In this document: positions 43,265-54,534 of the stretch, piece after piece
How positions within the stretch are numbered: position 1 is the stretch's first letter
Layout of the letters: each line of letters opens with the position of its first letter
Assembly (NCBI GenBank): GCA_033239125.1
Contig: BSWB01000002.1
Span: forward strand, 88,656,560 to 88,720,559
Source: Fagopyrum homotropicum
Taxonomy: Eukaryota; Streptophyta; Magnoliopsida; Caryophyllales; Polygonaceae
Direction: 5' to 3'
DNA: 64,000 bases
Made by a program: the position numbers and the translations under genes
The notes under the pieces: generated by a model
Databases searched by the model: none
What the model was told of the DNA's origin: nothing
Seen by the model: only the letters and a program-made list of their open reading frames with translations

Positions 43265-44269
43265 TCTGAGCAAGTTGAGCCTAGTAGTCTTGATTTACCA
43301 CATGAGCTTGATGAGTTTAGTGATATGGATGTCTTCGCTTGTGTTGATGATGAGTGTAGAAAGGGTGCACACGAGAGTCTTCCTACAGGTTCGGATAACT
43401 TGTTGTCTATGGATTGTTCTTTCTTGGAGTTATGTGAAGTCTGTAGTTTGCAAGCTAGTGATAATATCGTATTTGAGGATGATTTGGACCTAGGAAGTGA
43501 GTGTGATATTGAAGGATTTGAGCTATATACTAAGGACTTTGGATATGATGATGAATTGGACTCTAAACTTGAGGATATTGCTTGCAAGAGTGCAAATGCA
43601 CCAGAATTTGATTTGCAGGACTTTAGTTTGAAAAGTGATGGTTTGTTGTGCTTGAGGAGTTTTTTTGGTTATCATGTTGCTTGGAAGTCTTTAGTATGCT
43701 TGGATGAACACTTAGAGTTGATTGGACCCTATAGGTTAGTTCTTTGGAGGAACATAAAAGACAAGTTCCCTGTTGTGATAATGTTTGATAACTATAGGGT
43801 TAAATCGGCCTATGTGTTACATTCTACTCGTTTGGAGTCTTTAGGACAGATTTGTATGATCTTTAGAGTTTCTACGAAGTGGAATTATGAGCTGAGCATG
43901 AGAGTTATTAAAACAATCTCTGTACCACCTAGCCTATCCATGTCATTGAGTGTGTATGTGCTTGATCGTTATGTTTATACATGTGTTGTTTACAGTGATG
44001 ACATATTGATGTACAACCCGTCCATGAGAGCGCATAAGGAGTATTTCAGGGAAGTTTTCTCTACCACTCGGCTAGAATACTTGAAGTATCTTTTTTATGC
44101 TTGTGTGTCTTGTCCTTATTGTGTGTTTACTCTTATGATTGTAGGGAGCAACCAAGGATTCCGGAAAGAGGATGGCGTTCAAGCTTGAAAGGAGATATTG
44201 CAAGGGATGAAGCAACCATTGTCTTTGCAAGAAAAGAGGACTTGGATTCGAGGACAAATCCTTTTCAAC

Positions 44270-44279
44270 AAAGGGGGAA
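44270..44279 (+). other. Polypurine tract of noaA-2
   Basis: AAAGGGGGAA directly before the 3' LTR. Confidence 0.75.
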
Positions 44280-45315
44280 TGATGCGGGAATATCCAAGCC
44301 AATTAATGGATGCAACATTCCAAGTCCATCATGATGCTGGTGAAGGGTCAAGCTCTAAGATGATTGCATTACTGAACTTACTCTTGTCCAAGGACCATCA
44401 TGTTCATCTCAACCTGGAGTTCAGATTAATTGAGCTAACTCCATCTTCACCACCTCAAGGGACTCTAACAAGAGCACAAGCTAAACGTCAAGCTGAGATG
44501 GATGCTCTTTTCCTAAACATGGTCCATGAAGCTCAACCAAGTCCACCTTCATCAAGTCTAAGGACCATCTTGTGGATCAGCCACGAACACATCCCATCCA
44601 AGATGATTAATGGAGCTTAAATTGTATTTCTAGTTGCTGGGCAGGCCTTGGGACGCATTTCAAAGGACATACGGAGGCCTTGAAATCAGATACAAGGGGC
44701 TTCACATGTGTGCATGTGCATGGTTGGAACATTCATTTAAGTATGTGGACGTGAGAGGTTGAATAGGAGAGTTTAGTTAAGCCCAATTGTGTTCTATGTT
44801 TGCTGGGCTTTATTTAACTCTCTCTCAATGTAATTATTGTAATTAGTTTCTGTATCTGTTTTAGAAGAAAAGGCCTAGGATGTATATAAAGCCTTTTCTT
44901 TCTTCTTTTATAGTTAGACAAGTTTTGTAAAAGTTTTGTTGAGAGCATTTCAGAATTGAATCCAAGAGAATTCAATTATTCTTGTCTCGTGCGTTTGTGA
45001 GTGTGATCTAGCTTTCTCGTTCTTGTGTATGTCAATCTCCTTCGGGATTGGTGTTGCAAGTCGAACAAGGCACCCTCTTCGTGCTCTCAATTCTCAGATC
45101 GATTGTGTGGAGTTGTAAGAAGCGGGGTCGAATCGTCACTGGTTTGGTTCTTGGATCTTGAATCCAAGGGTTGTATCATTGTTCCTTTCGGTTCTTCTTG
45201 TCCCTTTCTGTTTTCTCGTTTCATTGCTGTCCATGTTTGTTAATTTCGAGTTTTCTTCTTTCTTCAGAACAGGTTGTTCGTCTAGATCCGTTCATCGCGG
45301 CTAATCCCCGCATCA
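44280..45315 (+). repeat. noaA-2 3' LTR (1036 bp)
   Basis: Colinear with 40347-41384, TGATGCGGG to CCCCGCATCA, followed by the duplicated GAGAG and the rest of the interrupted A3 LTR. Confidence 0.9.
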
Positions 45316-45897
45316 GAGAGGCTGAATAGGAGAGTTTAATTAGGCCCAATTGTGTTCTATGTTTGTTGGGCTTTATTTAACTCTCTCTCAATGTAATTAT
45401 TGTAATTAGTTTCTTTTTTCTGTTTTACAAGAAAAGGCCTAGTATCTATATAAAGCCTTTCTCTCTTCTTTTGTAGTTAGACAAGTTTTATACAAGTTTT
45501 GTTGAGATCATTTCAGAATTAAATCCAAGAGAATTCAATCATTCTTGTCTTGTGAGTTTGTGTGAGTGATTAGGCTTTCTCGTTCTTTAGTATGTCAATC
45601 TCCTTCGGGATTGGTGTTGCAAGTCGAACAAGGCATCCTCTTCGTGCTCTCGATTCTCAGATCGATTGTGTGGAGTTGTAAGAAGCGGGGTTGAATCATC
45701 ATTGGTTTGGTTCTTGGATCTCGAATCCAAGGGTTCTATCATTGTTCCTTTCGGTTCTTCTTGTCCCTTTTTATTTTTTCGTTTTCATTGCTGTCCATGT
45801 TTGTTAATTTTGTGTGTTCTTCATTCTTCAGAATAGGTTGTTCGTCTAGATCCGTTCTTCGCGGCTAATCCCCGTATCAAATAGGACCCTAACAACA

Positions 45898-47093
45898 TGA
45901 TGATCCTACCATTGCACAACTCACATGGGAGGGACCAAGGACCCATTACTAGGGCAAGAGCTAAGGATATCCAAGATGTTACGTCAAGGGAAGTGTTAAT
46001 GCATGGCGCCATGCATGAGTTATTTAATTTTCATAAATCACTTATTAATTTCTTGGTGATTTCAGGGGTTGAAATGCAAAGAAGAAGAGGCCATGCAAAC
46101 GTGGGAACATCGTGAGGAGAAGCTGGATAATGAAGCCAACGAAAAGCAAGCCAACGAACAAAGCGAGCTAGACGTAGGCACGATTGTGAAGGTTGACGGA
46201 CAAGCAAGCATGGGAGACGAACAAGCAAGCATGGGAATCCCTAAACTCCGCCCGACCTCCCTCGACCCATCTGGCGTGAACCCTAATTCCCGCTTAGCCT
46301 TGTCGATACACTCCGTGCCTAACCCGACGCCAAGAACGGTGATTCCTCTTTCCCCAAAGGCGATGTCGGCTTCCTCAACGCCATCTCGACAAGGTCTCAA
46401 TCTCCGCCCGGAGTGGCTGTCGAGCTCGGCGTCTTTAGCCTCCCAGGCCGCCCGAAATGGTATCCATGCCTCTCATCCAGGCCGCCCAGCTGGGCCCTAA
46501 AACCCGCCCGGTCACCACGGGTTCCTTGGAGAAGTTAGCCTATTTTTATAGTGTTAGTTTGTTTTGTTAGACTTTTAGCTCCATTTGTGGGAGCTCTCTT
46601 GTTATCTCCTCCCACCAATGTATTTAGTTTTCTTTTTATTTTTTGTCACGATAAAAAAGAGTCTATATATAGTCTCTTTAGCTGCCTAAGTTGTTAGATC
46701 AGTTTTAGCTAAGAATTGCACATTGTAATTTTCTTCACAAAATCAATCAAAGAACGAGAGAGTTTTTGGTTGGCATTGTTGTGTTTGCTTGGTTGAGTTT
46801 GTTTGTGTCAACCGTTTGTGGATTGGTGCTTCGAGCCTTCACGAGTCCCTCTTTGTGCTAGTCCCGCCGGAGCTAGTGTAAGGTTGTATTGGGGTCGTGT
46901 CGAGGGCATTCACGAGGCGGGGTCTTGGCTATTCAGCCACGGTTCTTCTTCATTGATTCCCTTTGGTTCTTCTCAACATCTCCCTGCGTCCATCTCCCTT
47001 CCCACGCCTAGTCCACTTCCGGATTCATCTCTTTCCAAAGGATTTGGGATCATTGTGCCTAGATCGGCTAACCCACGGTTTTACGCCGTATCA
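45898..47093 (+). repeat. C 5' LTR (1196 bp)
   Basis: TGATGATCCTACC to GCCGTATCA. Encodes GPITRARAKDIQDV near its start and a tail of more than 100 residues; CTATATATAG promoter box at about 46663. Confidence 0.88.
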
Positions 47094-47095
47094 GT

Positions 47096-47107
47096 TGGTA
47101 TCAGAGC
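47096..47107 (+). other. Primer binding site of C
   Basis: TGGTATCAGAGC, exact initiator tRNA-Met complement. Confidence 0.9.
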
Positions 47108-47616
47108 TCAGTTGGTACAATTGATCATTTCCTTTTCTTTGCTTAGTCATTTCACTTTTTGCTTAAACTAATTGTGGCTTGACTTGTGCTTGAAGTGATC
47201 AAAATCAAAGCCAAAGGTTTCTTAGGGTCCGATCAACATCATGAGGAGAGGCGCACATACAAAAAAAAAAAAAAAAAAAAAACTGCCGGCTCTTTCATTA
47301 ATCCACCACCAAGCACAAGGAAAGGTCCCCTTTTAGTGAGTACTTCTTCATTCAAACTTCAAACCATCACACCTACACCAACCCAACGGTCAATACTCCG
47401 GTTAGGGGTGTCTTGATCCATCTCCGACACTAACATCAGTTTCGGCAATTCTAATCCCAAAGGGTTGTTAAGAAGGTTCGAAAATCGTGATCTTGAGGTG
47501 TTTTGATCCTTACAACTCGAGCCACAAGCGAGTCAATACCAACGAGTGAGTGAGCGATACACAAGTGAGATCTTTGTTTTACTAAACTAATCAATTCTTT
47601 GTTTGTCCACTTGAGC
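47108..47616 (+). other. C untranslated leader with poly-A tract
   Basis: About 500 nt, colinear with the family-B leaders. Contains an uninterrupted A run of about 22 (47261-47282) where B1 and B2 have the corresponding shorter tract. No coding frame recognised. Confidence 0.6.
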
Positions 47617-49400
47617 ATGTCCAGGTCCCGAAGCCCAAGCAAGACTAGCAGCGAGACCGTCACGCCTAAGATGCTCAACCTATTGAAGCAATTGTTCGAC
47701 TCCGTAGCTAGCCTATCCAAACGGATGGAGTCTATGGAAGCACGCACCCCACCATCTCGAACGCCACCTTTGAGAACCAACTAGGAGTTTGGCGGTCCCT
47801 CTCACGTGACTAGAGAGACGGGCCATCATGACCAAGGTAATATACATTCCAACGTCCTCCCTAATGCTTCTAACATGCCGCCATTTGTTGATGATTTTCA
47901 GCGTCGGAATGAAGCTCCTTTTGAGGATCATACTTGGGAAGATTACCATCGGCCATTCCAATAGCCGAGGCAAGAACGAGAACGGGAGAATGTACGACCT
48001 TATCAAGAACAAGACGGTCTTGGCAAAGCCAAATCAAAATTCCCGTCTTTGAGGGAAATTGTGATCCCGACGTCTACATGGAGTGGGAAACTAAAGTCGA
48101 GCAAATCTGGTTGTGTCATAACTTCAGCGATCCTAGGAAGGTTCAACTAGCCGCCCTAGAGTTCCAAGGATATGCCTTGGTATGGTGGGATCACGTGGTA
48201 AAGGAAAGAGTGCGAACATTGGATCCTCAAATCACCACATGGAAGCACATGAAAGCACTAATGAGGGCTAGGTTCGTCCCTCCCCACTATACCCGAGAGC
48301 TTCGACAACGGCTGGAAAATTTGAGACTAGGCTCTCTTAGCGTTGAGGAAGCCTACACCAACATGCAAGTTGTTATGGTGAAAGCCAACGTTCTAGAGGA
48401 TGAGGAAAATACTATGGCTAGGTATCTTCGTATTCTTAAGTCTAATTTGGCTAATGAAGTTGATATGTATCCTCACAGTACCATGGAGCAATTGTTACAC
48501 TTGGCAATCAAGGTGGAAAGGAAGACTAAGGTGCGGAACCGGGAACACAAGCCTCCTTATGGGACGTCCAACGCCTGAAAATCACAAGGGAGCCGGCTGC
48601 CTAGCCAAAGTAGGGATCAAGGAGGCCATAAGGAGGAGAGAAAACCGGCACCTACGGGCCAAGAAGGCCAAAGAAGATCTTCTACACCTTCCACTACACC
48701 ACGACCCTTGAATGAGCCTTCAAGTGGTCCTCGAGGGAGTACTCCTAACCCTAACTCTAGAACTAGGGACATTGTGTGTTTTAAATGCCAAGGTAGAGGA
48801 CACATGAGTAGGGAATGTCCTAATAGATGCACTTTGATCATAAATCATCTAGGGCAATATGAGAGTGAGGATGACGTGGAATATGATGAAAATGCATTAG
48901 TTGATAATCATGAACAAAATGAGAATGATGATTGCATTGAGTATGAGCAGGGTGAATCTTTGATAGCTAGGAGAACTTTGCATGTCCAATTAGCACCTTG
49001 TGAGGATAACCAACGTGAAAATCTATTTCATACTCGATGTAGCATTAAAGGAAAGGTGTGTAATGTGATAATTAATGGGGGAAGTTGTTGCAACATAGCT
49101 AGCACTAAAATGGTCAATAAATTATAACTTCCTACATTTTATCACCCTAGGCCATATAAGCTACATTGGATGAATGAGTGTGGAGAACTTAAGGTCAATA
49201 AGCAAACTCGGGTCAATATAACATTAGGATCATATGAGGACATTATTATATGTGATGTTGTGCCTATGAATGCTTGTCACTTGTTGCTTGGCCGTCCATG
49301 GCAATATGATAGGAAAGTTGTGCACGATGGGTTTTCTAATAAATATAGCTTCCAGTATAAAGGTCAAACTTTAACACTTAAGCCTATGACGCCTTTATAA
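47617..49400 (+). pseudogene. C Gag and protease
   Basis: ATG at 47617 (MSRSRSPSKTSSETV). TAT to TAG at 47782-47784 stops the N-terminal region. A frameshift near 47960-48030 leads to the capsid (CDPDVYMEWETKVEQIW, FVPPHYTRELRQRLENL). TGG to TGA at about 48576 ends it. Zinc knuckle CFKCQGRGHMSREC follows at about 48776-48817, then protease with IINGGSCCNIAS, where the active-site Asp of DGGS is Asn, plus CAA to TAA at about 49125. The VPMNACHLLLGRPW motif is intact. CAA to TAA at 49398-49400 ends this part. Confidence 0.85.
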
Positions 49401-49457
49401 ATAGCCGAATATTATGAGAACAAGAGGGTAGATCAAGGAGCCTCTCAAAAATCTAAA

Positions 49458-51048
49458 ATGTCACGACGTAAGAGTAAGGAGGACAAAACCCATCAAACAC
49501 TTTTAGTACAACCAACAAGTAGCTATCTTGAGTCTAGGAATGAATATGTCATTAACTATGCTTCTATGGATGTGCTAATGATGAGTGTGTGTAAGTCTCT
49601 AGTGACGGTACCTAATGACTCTAAGATTACACTCCCCAGTTCTATCCAAGGGCTACTAGACGAATTTGAGGACTTCTTTCCTAAGGAAGTTCCGGCTGGC
49701 TTGCCGCCCATTAGAGGCATTGAACACCAAATAGATTTAATTCCCGGAGCCACTCTTCCCAATAGACCCGCCTATAGGATGAATCCTAAGGAAGCACAGG
49801 AAATTCAGATCCAAGTTCAAGACTTGCTAGATAAAGGGTATGTTCGGGAAAGTTTAAGTCCTTGTGCCACTCTTGTCCTCTTAGTACCCAAGAAGGATAA
49901 TACTTGGAGAATGTGTATTGATTGTAGAACAATCAATAATATTACTATCAAGTATAGGCATCCAATCCCACGTCTAGATGACATGCTTGATGAGCTACAT
50001 GGGGCCACAATTTTTACTAAGATTGACCTTAGGAGTGGCTACCATCAAATTAGAATGAGGGAAGGGGATGAATGGAAAACAGCCTTTAAAACAAAAATTT
50101 GGTCTCTATGAGTGGTTAGTAATGCCTTTTGGTGTAACTAATGCTCCTAGTACTTTCATGAGATTGATGAATCATATTTTAAGACCTTATATTGGTTTAT
50201 TTGTTGTAGTGTACTTTGATGACATTCTTATCTATAGTAAGTCTTTAAAGGAGCATGAAAATCATTTGAGAGATGTGCTTGCTACATTGCGTATAGAATA
50301 CTTGTATGCTAATATAAAAAAATGTGATTTCTATACTAACCGAGTCATTTTCCTTGGTTTTGTAGTAAGTGCCAACGGCTTGCAAGTGGATGAGGATAAG
50401 ATTAAGGCAATCAATGAATGGCCTATCCCTAGGTCGGTTGGTGAAGTAAGGAGTTTCCACGGTCTAGCTACTTTCTGTAGGAGATTTGTGAGGGATTTTA
50501 GCACCATCTCCGCGCCACTCACGGCCTTGACCAAAAAGAAGGTTCCTTTTGAGTGGAATGAACCTCAACAAAGAGCATTTGAGGAGCTCAAGAAACGTCT
50601 CGCCCAAGCACCACTCCTCGCTCTACCGGACTTCACTAAACCCTTTGAGGTTGAGTGTGACGCGTCCGGCATTGTTATTGGCGGCGTCCTCATGCAGGAT
50701 GGTAAGCCTCTAGCTTTCTTTAGTGAGAAATTGAAGGGTGCATGCTTAAATTATTCCACTTATGACAAGGAATTATATGCCTTGTTTAGAGTACTCAAAA
50801 CATGGCAACATTACCTTTGGCCCCAAGAGTTTGTTTTGAAAACCGATCATGATTCACTTAGACACTTTAGGAGCCAAGATAAGCTAGATAGGAGGCATGG
50901 TAGGTGGATGGAGTTCATTGAAACCTTTCCGTACATTATTAAGTATAAGAAGGGAAAGGATAATGTAGTAGCGGATGCCTTATCTAGGAGATACACTTTG
51001 ATCACCACTTTGGATTCTACGATGCTAGGTTTTACTTACATTAAATAA
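49458..51048 (+). pseudogene. C reverse transcriptase and RNase H
   Basis: The linker is followed by FPKEVPAGLPPI and HQIDLIPGATLP, then INNITIKYRHPIPRLD and IDLRSGYHQIRM. One extra A at about 50090-50097 shifts the frame, after which MPFGVTNAPSTFM, YFDD (about 50215-50226), FLGFVV and SFHGLATF continue. RNase H has VECDASGIVIGG (usual GIGIGG) and TDHDSLRHF. GAA to TAA at 51046-51048 separates it from integrase. All catalytic RT and RNase H residues remain. Confidence 0.87.
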
Positions 51049-51054
51049 TTATAT

Positions 51055-52279
51055 GTGGATGATGCTGATTTTGGGGAGATTTTTCATAGATGCACTACAC
51101 GAGGCCCTTATGATAAGTATTTTTTGTTTGAAGGATTTTTGTTTAAAGTGGATAAAATTTGCATACCTAGATGTTCCCTTAGGTTGTTATTGGTAGAAGA
51201 AGCCCATAAGGGAGGCTTAATGGGACATTTTGGGAGGGACAAGACCTATCACATGTTGCAAACCCACTTTTATTGGCCTCATATGTTAAGGGATGTAGAA
51301 CACATGCTTAAGAAGTGCATTGAATGTCTTAAGGCCAAAGCTAGAGTACAACCCCACGGGTTGTATACACCCTTACCGATGCCTATTGCTCCTTGGGAAG
51401 ACATAAGTATGGATTTCATTGTAGGGCTACCTAGGACTAAGAAAGGAAGAGATTCCATTTTTGTGGTGGTAGATAGATTCTCTAAAATGGCACATTTTAT
51501 TCCATGTCATAAAACTGATGATGCATATAATGTCGCAAATCTTTTCTTTAAGGAAATAGTTAGATTGCATGGAATACCTAAGACCATTGTTAGTGATAGG
51601 GATGTCAAGTTTTTGAGTTTCTTTTGGAAAACGCTTTGGGGAAAAATGGGAACTAGATTGCTATTCTCGACCTCTAGCCGTCCTCAGACGGATGGGCAAA
51701 CGGAAGTCACCAATAGGACCTCAACGACCCTCCTTATAACCATTTTGAAAGATAATCTCAAGGAATGGGAAGACATTTTACCACATGTCGAGTTTGCTTA
51801 TAATCGAACCATGCATTCTTCCACTTCTTTGTCACCTTTCAAATGTGTTTATGGATTTAACCCTTTAACTCCTATCGACTTATTACCGATTCCTCAAAAG
51901 GATCGAGTAGCTTTTGATGCTTTGGAACAGGCGGAATCAATTAAGGAAGTCCATGCAAAGACCAAGGCTAAGCTTCCAAGGAAAGGAGTTGAAATCGCAG
52001 CTAGAAATAACGAGGGACGTCGGAAGTTGGTTTTCCAGCCCGGCGATCTAGTTTGGTTGCATCTAAGGAAGGAGCGATTTCCGGCGAAGCGTCAATCAAA
52101 GCTAGCTCCACGGGGTGATGGTCCATTCAAAATCCTACACCGAGTTAACGATAACGCATATGTGTTAGACTTAACTATGGAGTTAGCACCACTTTTAACG
52201 TAGGAGATTTGAGCCCCTATGAAGGAGAATCGGAACAAGGAAATAATTCGGTGTCGAATTCTTCCCAAGAAGGGGTGGA
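51055..52279 (+). pseudogene. C integrase
   Basis: About 380 open codons: zinc-binding HKGGLMGH and CIECLKAK, core MDFIVGLP, VSDRDVKF and QTDGQTEVTNRT giving the D,D,E residues, then ILPHVEFAYNRTMHSS, LRKERFPAKR and APRGDGPFKILH. A short deletion at about 52172-52176 (LPEEYG reduced) shifts the frame just before the DLSPYEGE segment and the LTR-encoded GPITRARAKEIQDV tail. Confidence 0.87.
52267..52279 (+). other. Polypurine tract of C
   Basis: AAGAAGGGGTGGA directly before the 3' LTR; B1 and B2 have AAGAAGGAGTGGA at the same place. Confidence 0.75.
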
Positions 52280-53777
52280 TGATGGAGGACCTCATGTGAA
52301 CCATTGCACAACTCACATGGGAGGGACCAAAGACCCATTACTAGGGCAAGAGCTAAGGAGATCCAAGATGTTACGTCAAGGGAAGTGTTAATGCATGGCA
52401 CCATGCATGAGTTATTTAATTTTCATAAATCACTTATTAATTTCTTGGTGATTTCAGGGGTTGAAATGCAAGAGGAAGAGGCCATGCAAAAGTGGGAACA
52501 TCGTGAGGAGAAGCTGGATAATGAAGCCAACGAAAAGCAAGCCAATGAACAAAGCGAGCTAGACGTAGGCACGGTTGTGAAGGTTGACGGACAAGCAAGC
52601 ATGGGAGACGAACAAGCAAGCATGGGAAACCCTAAACTCCGCCCGACCTCCCTCGACCCATCTGGCGTGAACCCTAATTCCCGCCTAGCCTTGCCGATAC
52701 ACGTCGTGCCTAACCCGACGCCAACACCGGTGATTCTTCATTCCCCAAAGGCGTTGTCGGCTTCCTTGTCGCCATCTCGACAAGGTCTCAATCTCCCCGC
52801 CCGGAGTGGCTGTCGAGCTCGGCGTCTCTAGCCTCCCAGGCCGCCCGAAATGGTATCCATGCCTCTTCACCGGGCCGCCCAGCTGGGCCCTAAAACCCGT
52901 CCGGTCACCACGGGTTCCTTGGAGAAGTTAGCCTATTTTTATGGTGTTAGTTTGTTTTGTTAGACTTTTAGCTACATTTGTGGGAGCTCTCTTGTTATCT
53001 CCTCCCACCAATGTATTTAGTTTTCTTTTTATTTTTTGTCTAGATAAAAAAGAGTCTATATATTGGGCCCGTTTGGTTCCAACTCCAGAAACGGAAACGG
53101 AATGGAAATGAATTTAGTCCATTTGTATATCATCATTCATGAAATTTTGTGGAATCATTCCTTGTGGATTAATGCAAAATTACTTGTTTCCCCACATTTT
53201 GTTACCCTATAGGGTATCAAAAGTAATCAAACTCTACTCCAATTCCTTCAAACCATAACGAATGATTCCAAAACTTTAATGAACAATGGTATACGTATTG
53301 ACTAGATTCGTTTCCATTCCGTTTCCGATTCCGGAGTTCAAACCAAACGGCCCATAGTCTCTTTAGCTGCCTAAGTCGATAGATAAGTTTTAGCTAAGAA
53401 TTGCACATTGTAATTTTCTTCATAAAATCAATCAAAGAACGAGAGAGTTTTTGGTTGGCATTGTTGTGTTTGCTTGGTTGAGTTTATTTGTGTCAACCAT
53501 TTGTGGATTGGTGCTTCGAGCCTTCACGAGTCCCTCTTTGTGCTAGTCCCGCCGGAGCTAGTGTAAGGTTGTATTGGGGTCGGGCCGAGGGCATTCACGT
53601 GGCGGGGTTTGGCTATTCAGCCACGGTTCTTCTTCATTGATTCCCTTTGGTTCTTCTCAACATCTCTCTGCGTCCATCTCCCTTCCCACGCCTAGTCCAC
53701 TTCCGGATTCATCTCTTTCTAAAGGATTTGGGATCATTGTGCCTAGATCGGCTAACCCACGGTTTTACGCCGTATCG
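52280..53777 (+). repeat. C 3' LTR (1498 bp including MITE)
   Basis: TGATGGAGGACCTC to GCCGTATCG. Without the MITE it is about 1208 bp, close to the 5' LTR. Early part encodes the C-type tail (REEKLDNEANEKQANEQ, DGQASMGDEQASMG repeats). Confidence 0.88.
53064..53354. mobile_element. MITE with about 41-bp terminal inverted repeats
   Basis: Left end TGGGCCCGTTTGGTTCCAAC, right end (reverse complement) TGGGCCGTTTGGTTTGAAC, continuing as inverted repeats for about 41 bp with roughly four mismatches and one indel. About 290 bp, no coding. It interrupts CTATATATAGTCTC, intact in the 5' LTR of the same element. The target duplication is hidden in the TA repeat, so the superfamily (Tourist-like, Stowaway-like or hAT-like) cannot be settled. 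Confidence 0.8.
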
Positions 53778-53782
53778 CAACA

Positions 53783-54534
53783 CTTCTAAGGGTTGTCATC
53801 AAGAAGAATTTGAAAGAATGGGAAGATGTCTTGCCACATGTTGAGTTTACCTATAATATAGTCATCCACTCATCTACTTCCATCTCTCCCTTTGAGTGTG
53901 TTTATGGTTTTAATCCACTAACCCCTTTTGATCTTACACCATAACCTAAGAAGGAGCGAGTGGATTTAAGTGCTAAAACGCAAGTTGAACACATCAAGGA
54001 GCTACATAGTAGGACAAGGATCAATCTCGAGGAGAAAGGCAAATACAACGCAGCCAAGGCAAATCAAGGACGCAAGAAGTTATATTTGAACCCGGCGACC
54101 TTGTATGGCTACATTTGAGGAAGGAGAGGTTTCAACAGCTTCGAAAATCCAAGCTCTCCCCAAGAGGAAATGGGCCTTTCAAGGTGTTACACAAGATGGG
54201 TGATAACGCCTATGTGCTTGACTTGCCGGATGATTATGCTTGTGATCCCACATTCAATGTGAGGGATCTAAGTCCTTTTCCGCCCATGGATGATGAGCAA
54301 GGCAATTCGAGGTCGAATTCTTCCCAAGAAGGAGAGAATGATGAAGGATCATCTGAGCTAACTTCATCTTCACCACCTCAAGGGACTCTAACAAGAGCGC
54401 AAGCTAAACGCCAAGTTGAGATGGATGCTCTTTTCCTAACCATGGTCCATGAAGCTCAAACAAGTCCATCTTCATCAAGCCTAAGAACCATCTTGTTGAT
54501 CAGGCCCATTTATGTGTGTGGACGTGAAGACTGA
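53783..54534 (+). pseudogene. A2 integrase C-terminal part and LTR-encoded tail
   Basis: Resumes A2 after C: TLLRVVIKKNLKEWEDVLPHVEFTYN-like residues in two frames, CVYGFNPLTPFDL, then from 54115 LRKERFQQLRKSKLSPRGNGPFKVLH, LPDDYACDPTFNVRDLSPF, and across the purine tract into the 3' LTR with SSELTSSSPPQGTLTRAQAKRQ. The tail is truncated: it joins RPIYVCGRED after a deletion relative to other LTRs (near 54503). Confidence 0.78.

Larger units (their letters stand above)
42953..44620 (+). pseudogene. noaA-2 chimeric reading frame: acidic repeats plus RT relic
   Basis: The longest open part is 43187-44188 in a frame open from about 43035; an extra base near 43034 cuts it from the segment aligned with noaA-1. 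Four 13-residue acidic repeats (43109-43264) are followed by Asp/Glu/Leu-rich sequence of unknown function, then GPYRLVLWRNI, VPPSLSMSLSVYV, and at 43982-44150 a stretch VVYSDDILMYN...AHKEYFREVFSTTRLEYL that aligns with RT VVYFDDILIYS...EEHLREVVSTLRAEHL of A3, DD retained. A frameshift near 44190 joins a frame that crosses the purine tract into the LTR tail TRAQAKRQ (stop 44618-44620). Not recognised as any known protein before the RT relic. Confidence 0.65.
40347..45315 (+). mobile_element. noaA-2: second complete non-autonomous element
   Basis: LTRs 40347-41384 and 44280-45315, TGATGCGGG to CCCCGCATCA (nine-base inverted termini), duplication GAGAG (40342-40346 and 45316-45320), exact Met-type primer site, purine tract. 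Interior 2.9 kb with truncated Gag and the same chimeric frame as noaA-1, better preserved. The two LTRs differ noticeably by eye (about 6-7 percent in the first 165 nt), so it is not very recent. Confidence 0.9.
24584..45879 (+). mobile_element. A3: family-A element nested in A2 integrase
   Basis: 5' LTR 24584-25487; 3' LTR 39414-45879, itself rearranged and split; duplication AATAG (24579-24583, 45880-45884). Without B2 and noaA-2 it is about 9.0 kb with gag, protease, RT, RNase H and integrase in order. It preserves capsid and RNase H parts that A2 lost, so it is the best family-A reference in the window. Confidence 0.88.
39414..45879 (+). repeat. A3 3' LTR, rearranged and split by noaA-2
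   Basis: Starts TGATGAAGGATCATCTGAG at 39414 after the purine tract AAAGAAGGGAAGAA. Forward LTR sequence runs to about 39596. It is followed by an inverted copy of most of the LTR 5' half (to about 40162), a patch of about 20 nt like U5 (CCCTTTCTGTTTTCTC), forward sequence again (about 40186-40346), noaA-2, and the remaining LTR to CCCCGTATCA at 45879. Confidence 0.8.
45898..53777 (+). mobile_element. C: family-C CRM-like element nested in A2 integrase
   Basis: LTRs 45898-47093 and 52280-53777, duplication CAACA (45893-45897 and 53778-53782). Its polyprotein is very close to family B but its LTR is different, especially the tail-coding start. The 3' LTR ends in CG instead of CA and contains a MITE. 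Gag-Pol is interrupted by at least seven stops or frameshifts. It lies only 13 bp from the A3 insertion point. Confidence 0.9.

Noticed and set aside
47261..47282. Poly-A run as evidence of a LINE, SINE or processed pseudogene
   Set aside because: It lies inside the leader of C at a place where B1 and B2 have a shorter homologous tract; no flanking duplications.
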